12,903 nt of DNA from Deltaproteobacteria bacterium (GTDB taxonomy: Bacteria; Desulfobacterota; Desulfuromonadia; Geobacterales; Pseudopelobacteraceae). Below, piece by piece: positions 7,636 through 12,903 of the stretch. The stretch spans positions 1-12,903 of the forward strand of contig JAURXC010000195.1 in NCBI GenBank assembly GCA_030654645.1, given 5' to 3'. How positions within the stretch are numbered: the stretch's first letter is position 1; the number at the start of each line of letters is the position of its first letter. The notes under the pieces are model-generated. The model searched no databases and had not been told where the DNA came from. It was given only the letters and a program-made list of their open reading frames with translations. The position numbers were made by a program, and so were the translations under genes.

Positions 7636-8175
7636 TTATCGGGACACCTTAAAATTCTTGAGAGCGCTGAATGCCAAACTTGTTGTTTCTTTACTGCATG
7701 TGCATTGTGAGACGTTCAGATCCGTTCCGCACGTATGGCACAGACCCTTGCAGGCATCGCTGCAGAGTGGTTTGAGCGGAATCTCCATTGCGATCTGCTC
7801 CTGTATCTCGTGAGTCAGATCAATTTCGTCGCCCTGGTAGACTGAAGAGAGCAGATCCTCTTCTCCCAGTTCGATTTCATCCTCAACCGATGGTGTTGCC
7901 GTATCCTTACGAAAGATGACTGTAAAGTTGACATCAACAAAGGAGTCGTAATCCACAAGGCAGCGGGAACATGAGAGCGATAGCGGAACAGAGACCCGGC
8001 CGGCCACCCTGACATGATCGTATTCCCGTTCCGCGGTTATGTCGCCCCTGATCGGTCCGGTAAAGGTGCAGACCTTGTCTTGCTGCATGGCGGAAAGCAC
8101 CGGAAAAGTTTCCAGTGGTTCTTCGATATGCAGAACAACCGGCTTGTTCTGGATGTGGTCAATAATAACTTTCAA
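7636..8175 (-). CDS. yceD: DUF177/YceD family protein
   Basis: A 179-residue protein of the DUF177 (YceD) family, whose genes nearly always precede rpmF. Its bacterial relatives, and plant relatives in plastids, are linked to 23S rRNA accumulation, so a role in ribosome assembly is likely but not shown here. Visible features are an acidic middle (about 96-123, rich in Glu and Asp), Cys69-x2-Cys72 (CSRC) and a C-terminal cluster Cys138, Cys142, Cys146, Cys149, Cys158 and Cys160 that could bind metal. The start is TTG at 8175, with GGCAGG just upstream. The next in-frame Met is residue 30 and would cut conserved sequence. A 48-bp gap leads to rpmF. First gene of the block. Confidence 0.9.
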   Translation of the reverse strand: MKVIIDHIQNKPVVLHIEEPLETFPVLSAMQQDKVCTFTGPIRGDITAEREYDHVRVAGRVSVPLSLSCSRCLVDYDSFVDVNFTVIFRKDTATPSVEDEIELGEEDLLSSVYQGDEIDLTHEIQEQIAMEIPLKPLCSDACKGLCHTCGTDLNVSQCTCSKETTSLAFSALKNFKVSR

Positions 8176-8221
8176 GACACCTGCCGCCCTTTACTGAACA
8201 GAACAAAATTTAAAGCAAGTC

Positions 8222-8249
8222 AGTATAGTGAATGTTGCTGTTTTGTCAA
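8222..8249 (-). promoter_or_regulatory. Sigma70-type promoter for the DUF177-rpmF-plsX-fab operon
   Basis: On the minus strand a perfect -35 TTGACA (8249-8244) is followed by a 16-bp spacer and TATACT (8227-8222), 5 of 6 to consensus. This is the best promoter match in the window. It lies about 47 bp before the TTG start of the DUF177 gene, so the leader is about 40 nt. The -35 box overlaps the malQ TGA stop (8248-8246), so transcripts from malQ may also read into the operon. I saw no terminator between them. Confidence 0.75.
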
Positions 8250-9751
8250 GCAGTTTGCTTAACCACTTTGTTTTGCCGTCCATAACGTTCAATCAAATCG
8301 CCTGTTTTCAGTGCCAGATCAGGTGCGAGCATATCCCATCTGAACCGCCAGCTCCAGTTTCCAAAGGCTTTGCCGGGTATATTCATGCGCGCCTCGTCGT
8401 CCAGCATCAGCAGATCCTGAAACGGCAAAACCACCGTATCGGCAACCGACATCAAGGCCGTGCGCAACAGAGCCTGGACACAATTATCATCATTGCAGCC
8501 AAGATATTCAGTCACCCGGCCGCGCTGGGAACTTGAAAGCGAATTGTACCAACCCAGGCTGGTGTCGTTGTCATGGGTACCGGTATATACCACGCAGTTT
8601 TTCTCGTGATTGTGCGGCAGATACGGGTTTGATGAATCCGAACCGAAAGCGAACTGCAGGATTTTCATCCCTGGGAAGTTATAACGGTCTCGAAGCTCCT
8701 CGACCCCGGAGGTTATCACGCCAAGATCTTCGGCGATAATCGGAAGCGATCCCAGGTCGGAAAAGACCACGTCGAAAAGATCAGACCCCGGGCCTTCAAC
8801 CCATTTGCCATGCTGGGCGGTGCGATGTGATGCCGGAACATGCCAGGCGGCTTCAAAACCACGGAAATGATCGATCCTGACAACATCGTAGAGTTCGAAC
8901 ATCGACCTGAAACGATTGATCCACCACTGATAGCCCTGATTTCTCATCAAGTTCCAGTCGTAAAGCGGGTTTCCCCATAATTGGCCGGTCTTGCTGAAGT
9001 AGTCGGGAGGTACTCCGGCCACCACGGTCGGTTTGCCTTTTTCGTCGAGCAGAAACTGTTCGCGTTGGCTCCATACATCGGCTGAATCATAGGCGACAAA
9101 GATCGGCAGATCCCCGATGATCGAGATCCCCCTGGATTCGGCGTGTTTGCGCAGGGATCCCCACTGCCTGAAAAACTGCCACTGGATATATTTTTGTATG
9201 CCTATTTCCAGCTTCAGATCAACGGAGTACTTTTCGTATGACTCCGTCGTCAGTAATGCCGAATCCCTGTTCCACTTGTTCCATGGTTTACCCTTGGCGA
9301 CCTGCTTTAGAGACATGAAAAGAGCAAACTCATGCAACCAGGGTGTGGTATCGCAGAATTGCCAGAATTCCTGCTTGCGCCGGGTCACCTCTTGCGTCAG
9401 AAACAGCGAACCGGCCTGCTGCAGCAGTTGTTGCTTGAACCCGGAAACCGCATCGAAATCGACACTGTTTTCGGGAAAATCCATATTGCAACATCCTTCT
9501 GGCAGGTCTCCCTCGGCAATGATCTGCTCCAGGTCGATCAGGAGCGGATTGCCGGCGAACGCTGAAAAAGACGAATAGGGAGAGTTGCCGCAAGCCGGAG
9601 GCGTCAGGGGCAGCACCTGCCAATAGGACATTCCCATTGTTGCGAGGAGATCGATAAAACGCCGGGCGTCATCACCGAACGTACCGATGCCGCCGGACCC
9701 CGGCAATGAAGTCGGATGAAGCAGAACTCCGCAACCACGCTTGTTTAGCAT
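8246..9751 (-). CDS. malQ: 4-alpha-glucanotransferase (amylomaltase)
   Basis: Glycoside hydrolase family 77 enzyme that moves alpha-1,4-glucan chains between maltodextrins, used in glycogen and maltose turnover in the cytosol. From ATG 9751 (MLNKRGCGVLLHPTSLPG) it has 501 residues, as in bacterial amylomaltases. Catalytic residues read as nucleophile Asp294 (VRIDHFRG), acid/base Glu341 (IIAEDLG) and transition-state stabiliser Asp394 (GTHDND), close to the Thermus numbering. Other signatures are LPLTPPACGNSPYSSFSAFAG and GDLPIFVAYDSADVW. GAGGAG lies 6 nt before this ATG. A GTG 14 codons upstream is in frame but unsupported. It is a lone carbohydrate gene here: no maltose transporter or glycogen enzyme is in the window. 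Confidence 0.95.
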   Translation of the reverse strand: MLNKRGCGVLLHPTSLPGSGGIGTFGDDARRFIDLLATMGMSYWQVLPLTPPACGNSPYSSFSAFAGNPLLIDLEQIIAEGDLPEGCCNMDFPENSVDFDAVSGFKQQLLQQAGSLFLTQEVTRRKQEFWQFCDTTPWLHEFALFMSLKQVAKGKPWNKWNRDSALLTTESYEKYSVDLKLEIGIQKYIQWQFFRQWGSLRKHAESRGISIIGDLPIFVAYDSADVWSQREQFLLDEKGKPTVVAGVPPDYFSKTGQLWGNPLYDWNLMRNQGYQWWINRFRSMFELYDVVRIDHFRGFEAAWHVPASHRTAQHGKWVEGPGSDLFDVVFSDLGSLPIIAEDLGVITSGVEELRDRYNFPGMKILQFAFGSDSSNPYLPHNHEKNCVVYTGTHDNDTSLGWYNSLSSSQRGRVTEYLGCNDDNCVQALLRTALMSVADTVVLPFQDLLMLDDEARMNIPGKAFGNWSWRFRWDMLAPDLALKTGDLIERYGRQNKVVKQTA

Positions 9752-9782
9752 CCAGGGCTCCTCAAATGGATTTGAACTCCGG

Positions 9783-9811
9783 ATTATGCACACACGGAGC
9801 GGCTTTGCAAA
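9783..9811 (-). promoter_or_regulatory. Candidate promoter for malQ
   Basis: On the minus strand TTTGCA (9811-9806, 4 of 6) is followed by a 17-bp spacer and CATAAT (9788-9783, 5 of 6). The leader would be about 25 nt, with GAGGAG near its end. A small inverted repeat, CTCCG (9778-9782) and CGGAG (9795-9799), flanks the -10 box and might be an operator, but with 5-bp arms it could be chance. Confidence 0.45.
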
Positions 9812-9873
9812 TAAATTCCACTGAAATACAGTTTATAAACGGCAGATTGATCTATGCTGCCATGATCCCATGC

Positions 9874-9901
9874 TTGACTTTCCGGAGCTCAATGCTTAAC
9901 T
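9874..9901 (+). promoter_or_regulatory. Candidate promoter for clpB (extended -10 type)
   Basis: TTGACT (9874-9879), a 16-bp spacer and TTAACT (9896-9901), with TG one base before the -10 box (9893-9894). The -35 is good (5 of 6) and the -10 is poor (3 of 6). The arrangement matches the acpP candidate at identical spacing. CTTGAC recalls the CTTGAA of heat-shock sigma32 -35 boxes, but no CCCCAT-like -10 follows, so heat-shock control is not demonstrated. Predicted leader length is about 35 nt. Confidence 0.45.
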
Positions 9902-9942
9902 GATTGGTAGAAGTTATTTCGTAGATCAAAGAGGTTGGCACC

Positions 9943-12555
9943 ATGGACTTCAACAGATTGACACAAAAATCACAGGAAGCATTCGCCGAGGCACAGAACA
10001 AGGCGGTCTCCTTCGGGCACGTCGAGGTGGATGGCGAGCATCTGCTCTGGGCGCTGCTGGATCAGGCCGATGGACTGGTGCCGCGCCTGCTGCAACGGAT
10101 GGACATCCGCCCGGATATGATTAAAAAGGAAGTCGAGGCGGAACTGGACCGTAAGCCGAGGGTATCCGGTCCGGGGGCCGAGGCCGGCAAAATCTATGTG
10201 TCCCAGCGTCTCTCGCGGACCCTGGTGGCGGCTGAGAATGAAGCCAAACGACTGAAGGACGAATACGTTTCGGTTGAGCATCTGCTGATGGCTCTGATTG
10301 CCGAGGGGGACAAGGTGCCTTCGGGACGTATCCTGAAACAGGCCGGCATCGACCGTGAGCGGTTCCTGAAAACCCTGACAGACGTGCGCGGTAGCCAGCG
10401 GGTGCAGAGCGCCAATCCGGAGGCGACCTATGAGGCCCTGGAGAAGTACGGCCGTGATCTGGTCAAGATGGCCAAGAACGACAAGCTTGATCCGGTGATC
10501 GGGCGCGATGAAGAGGTGCGCCGGGTGATCCGGGTGCTGTCACGAAAGACCAAGAACAATCCGGTGCTGATCGGTGAGCCGGGAGTCGGCAAGACCGCCA
10601 TCGTGGAAGGATTGGCGCAGCGCATCGTACGCGGCGACGTGCCTGAAGGTCTCAAGGACAAAACCGTTTTTGCGCTGGATATGGGAGCGCTGGTGGCCGG
10701 CGCCAAGTACCGCGGTGAATTCGAGGAGCGCCTCAAGGCTGTGCTGAACGAGGTCAAGGAGGCCGAGGGGCGCATCATTCTGTTCATAGACGAACTCCAC
10801 ACGATCGTCGGGGCCGGCAAGGCCGAGGGGGCGATGGATGCCGGCAACATGTTGAAACCGATGCTGGCGCGCGGTGAACTGCACTGCATCGGCGCCACCA
10901 CGCTGGACGAATATCGTCAGCATATCGAGAAGGATGCGGCGCTGGAGAGACGTTTCCAGCCGGTACTAGTGGAGCAGCCGACCGTGGAGGACACGGTGTC
11001 GATCCTGCGCGGCCTGAGGGAACGCTTCGAGGTGCATCACGGCGTCAAGATCCAGGATAATGCCCTGGTAGCGGCCGCTACCCTCTCCAACCGCTATATC
11101 ACCGAACGGTTCCTGCCGGACAAGGCCATCGACCTGGTGGACGAAGCCTGCGCGATGCTGCGCACCGAAATCGACTCGCTCCCGTCGGAGCTGGACACGA
11201 TCAGCAGGCGGGTCATGCAGCTGGAGATCGAGGAACAGGCCCTAAAAAAGGAGAAAGACACGGTCAGCAGGGAGCGGCTGGAAGTGTTGCGCCGCGAGCT
11301 GTCCGGCGATCGGGAACGGGCAAACACGATGCGCGCCAGGTACGATTCTGAGAAGGTGGCGATTCAGCGCATCCAGGGTCTGCGTGAACAGATCGAAAAA
11401 ACCCGCCGCGAAATCGAACAGGCCGAACGCTCCTATAACCTGGAGCAGGCCTCCAAGCTGAAATATTCCGAACTGCCGGGTCTGGAAACCGCCCTGAAAA
11501 ATGAGGAGAGCGCCCTGAACGAGAAACAGGGTGGACAGAAGCTTTTGCGGGAAGAGGTTACCGAGGATGAAATAGCCGAAATAGTTGCGCACTGGACCGG
11601 TATCCCGGTGACACGGTTGGTGGAGGGAGAACGGGAGAAACTGCTGCGTCTGGAGGATATCCTGCACGAGCGCGTGATCGGCCAGGACGAGGCGGTACAG
11701 CTCGTATCCGATGCGGTGCTGCGGGCACGTTCCGGCATAAAGGACCCGCGCCGGCCGATCGGCTCGTTCATCTTCCTGGGGCCGACCGGAGTCGGCAAGA
11801 CCGAGCTGGCCCGCACCCTGGCGGTTTCACTGTTCGATTCGGAAGAGAACATGGTGCGTATCGACATGTCCGAGTACATGGAAAAATTCGCCGTATCCAG
11901 GCTGATCGGAGCGCCTCCCGGTTATGTCGGATATGAAGAAGGAGGGCAGTTGACCGAGGCGGTGCGGCGCAAGCCATATTGCGTGCTGCTGTTCGACGAA
12001 ATCGAAAAAGCCCATCAGGACGTATTCAACATCCTGCTGCAGATCCTGGACGATGGCCGGGTTACCGACAGCCACGGACGCACGGTCAGCTTCAAGAACA
12101 CCGTCATCATCATGACCTCCAACATCGGTTCCTCATACCTGCTGGAAGGAATCACTGCCAGTGGAGATATTCGGGAAGATGCCCGCCAGGCGGTCATGCA
12201 GGAGCTCAAGCTAGGTTTCCGCCCGGAATTTTTGAACCGGGTCGATGACATAGTGCTCTTCAAACCGCTTCATCTGGATGAAGTCAAGCGAATTGCCGGT
12301 CTGCTTGCGGAACAGTTAAAGCAACGCTTGAAAGAACAACGCATAACACTTGAAATAACCGATGATGCCATGCGCTTTATTGCCCAGGCCGGTTATGATC
12401 CGGTCTACGGCGCCCGGCCGCTCAAGCGTTATCTGCAGCGGGAGTTGGAGACCCGCGTGGCCCGGGCCATCATCGGCGGAATTGCTCATGAAGGAAGTGT
12501 GTTGCGGGTGGACGTGGAAAATGATAAATTGGTTCTGTCCGAGAGCGCCACGTAA
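9943..12555 (+). CDS. clpB: ATP-dependent protein disaggregase ClpB (Hsp104 family)
   Basis: Hexameric AAA+ chaperone that pulls polypeptides out of aggregates with DnaK. The 870 residues match the family. The N-domain has two Clp repeats (about 1-150). NBD1 has Walker A GEPGVGKT (Lys217), pore Tyr256 (GAKYRGE), Walker B Asp283-Glu284 and arginine fingers Arg336-Arg337. A long coiled-coil M-domain spans about 410-530, which separates ClpB from ClpA and ClpC. NBD2 has Walker [10 protein letters not shown] (Lys619), pore Tyr661 (PPGYVGYE), Walker B Asp685-Glu686 and sensor-2 Arg825 (GARPLKR). All key residues are present. AGAGG lies 8 nt before the ATG. A small rod-like gene follows 15 bp downstream, probably on the same mRNA. 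Confidence 0.98.
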   Translation: MDFNRLTQKSQEAFAEAQNKAVSFGHVEVDGEHLLWALLDQADGLVPRLLQRMDIRPDMIKKEVEAELDRKPRVSGPGAEAGKIYVSQRLSRTLVAAENEAKRLKDEYVSVEHLLMALIAEGDKVPSGRILKQAGIDRERFLKTLTDVRGSQRVQSANPEATYEALEKYGRDLVKMAKNDKLDPVIGRDEEVRRVIRVLSRKTKNNPVLIGEPGVGKTAIVEGLAQRIVRGDVPEGLKDKTVFALDMGALVAGAKYRGEFEERLKAVLNEVKEAEGRIILFIDELHTIVGAGKAEGAMDAGNMLKPMLARGELHCIGATTLDEYRQHIEKDAALERRFQPVLVEQPTVEDTVSILRGLRERFEVHHGVKIQDNALVAAATLSNRYITERFLPDKAIDLVDEACAMLRTEIDSLPSELDTISRRVMQLEIEEQALKKEKDTVSRERLEVLRRELSGDRERANTMRARYDSEKVAIQRIQGLREQIEKTRREIEQAERSYNLEQASKLKYSELPGLETALKNEESALNEKQGGQKLLREEVTEDEIAEIVAHWTGIPVTRLVEGEREKLLRLEDILHERVIGQDEAVQLVSDAVLRARSGIKDPRRPIGSFIFLGPTGVGKTELARTLAVSLFDSEENMVRIDMSEYMEKFAVSRLIGAPPGYVGYEEGGQLTEAVRRKPYCVLLFDEIEKAHQDVFNILLQILDDGRVTDSHGRTVSFKNTVIIMTSNIGSSYLLEGITASGDIREDARQAVMQELKLGFRPEFLNRVDDIVLFKPLHLDEVKRIAGLLAEQLKQRLKEQRITLEITDDAMRFIAQAGYDPVYGARPLKRYLQRELETRVARAIIGGIAHEGSVLRVDVENDKLVLSESAT

Positions 12556-12570
12556 AGAGCGGAGAATGTG

Positions 12571-12867
12571 ATGACTGATATTTCCGGAATAGCATCGGGT
12601 GCATTGAGCGCCTACTCGCTGAAACAGGCTGTTACCGCCTCTAATATCGCTAAACTCAATACTACCGATTCGGCGGCAGCGTCGGTTGTTATGCAGTCCG
12701 GCAAGGATGGCGGCGTGACCGCATCTGTTGTTGAAGGCTTCGACAAGGTAGATATATCAAGGGAAGCGGTCGATTTGGCTACGACCGGAACAGCATTCAA
12801 GGCGAACATCAAGGTGCTGAACACGTCGGAGGAGATGAACAGGACTCTGTTTTCGATCAAGGCCTGA
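12571..12867 (+). CDS. Small flagellar basal-body rod/hook-like protein (98 residues)
   Basis: Unnamed small protein with both ends of the flagellar rod/hook family and almost no centre. Residues 4-31 (SGIASGALSAYSLKQAVTAS, then NIAKLNT) resemble the N-terminal rod helix and its ASNIAN-type signature. Residues about 59-98 (VDISREAVDLATTGTAFKAN to the end) resemble the C-terminal rod domain, where aligned proteins read VDLAEEMVNLI..QRAYEAN..V..T..EM. Only about 27 residues separate them. FlgC, the shortest rod protein, is about 135-150 residues. ATG 12571 is preferred: GGAG is 6 nt upstream, while the overlapping GTG at 12568 would be only 3 nt away. No signal peptide, as expected for type III-exported rod proteins. 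The role is unknown, and no flagellar gene is nearby. It probably shares a transcript with clpB. Confidence 0.75.
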   Translation: MTDISGIASGALSAYSLKQAVTASNIAKLNTTDSAAASVVMQSGKDGGVTASVVEGFDKVDISREAVDLATTGTAFKANIKVLNTSEEMNRTLFSIKA

Positions 12868-12903
12868 AGCATTTTCCATTCCATGAAACGTAAAAAGCCG
12901 GGG

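Larger units (their letters stand above)
9752..9942. promoter_or_regulatory. malQ-clpB divergent intergenic region
   Basis: This 191-bp gap is the largest in the window and separates the two transcription directions. It is AT-rich in the middle, includes the 10-bp palindrome GTTTATAAAC (9831-9840), and holds a promoter candidate for each gene (9783-9811 minus, 9874-9901 plus). Both genes have ribosome binding sites at its edges: GAGGAG for malQ and AGAGG 8 nt before clpB. No CIRCE element and no clear sigma32 promoter was seen. No gene is predicted. Confidence 0.6.

Noticed and set aside
9860..9942. Heat-shock sigma32 promoter or CIRCE operator for clpB
   Set aside because: CTTGAC resembles a sigma32 -35 box, but no CCCCAT-like -10 follows at 13-15 bp, and no GCACTC/GAGTGC inverted repeat is present.
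10428..10901. 157-codon open frame on the minus strand
   Set aside because: Antisense to the ClpB NBD1 coding region. Its Ser/Arg-rich composition is typical of a shadow frame.
12290..12555. Apparent shift to AT-richer codons in the last part of clpB
   Set aside because: Visible only by eye. Reading frame and motifs continue unbroken, so recombination is not supported without a computed composition profile.
12868..12903. Possible terminator after the rod-like gene
   Set aside because: AAAAAGCCGGGG at the window end could be the first arm of a hairpin, but the sequence stops before any second arm.

Overview
The window looks like chromosomal core DNA from a Deltaproteobacterium of the Geobacter/Desulfuromonadales type. 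This rests on gene order (DUF177-rpmF-plsX-fab genes followed by rpiB and glyA) and on how the proteins read. It is inference, not a database match. Every long reading frame is intact. I see no tRNA or rRNA gene, insertion sequence, phage gene or CRISPR array.

Layout. Positions 1-8249 are one block read on the minus strand. In transcription order it holds a DUF177/YceD protein, rpmF (L32), plsX, fabH, fabD, fabZ, fabG, acpP, fabF, rpiB and the first 285 codons of glyA, which runs off the left edge. The block starts from a good sigma70-type promoter (8222-8249) whose -35 box contains the stop codon of malQ. malQ (8246-9751, minus) encodes a 4-alpha-glucanotransferase and has its own promoter candidate in the 191-bp divergent gap to clpB. 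clpB (9943-12555, plus) is followed 15 bp later by a 98-residue protein (12571-12867) that resembles a flagellar rod protein reduced to its two ends. No gene-free stretch exceeds 300 bases. The largest gaps are 9752-9942, 2980-3144 and 857-960, and each is described as a feature.

How the genes work together. FabD makes malonyl-ACP, FabH starts the chain, FabG reduces, FabZ dehydrates, FabF elongates, AcpP carries the chain, and PlsX passes finished acyl groups to phospholipid synthesis. An enoyl-ACP reductase and acetyl-CoA carboxylase are not in the window. fabZ sits inside the fab operon, which I consider less usual than a place among the lipid A genes. DUF177 and rpmF at the head link lipid synthesis to ribosome production. 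rpiB and glyA at the tail add pentose and one-carbon metabolism.

Most unusual points. (1) The clpB-linked mini flagellar-rod-like protein. (2) A structured acpP island, with stem-loops on both sides of acpP and its own promoter candidate. (3) That promoter shares TTGACTTT-N10-ATGCTTAA, at identical spacing, with the clpB promoter candidate. I found no clearly new multi-gene system. Most of the window is conserved housekeeping DNA.
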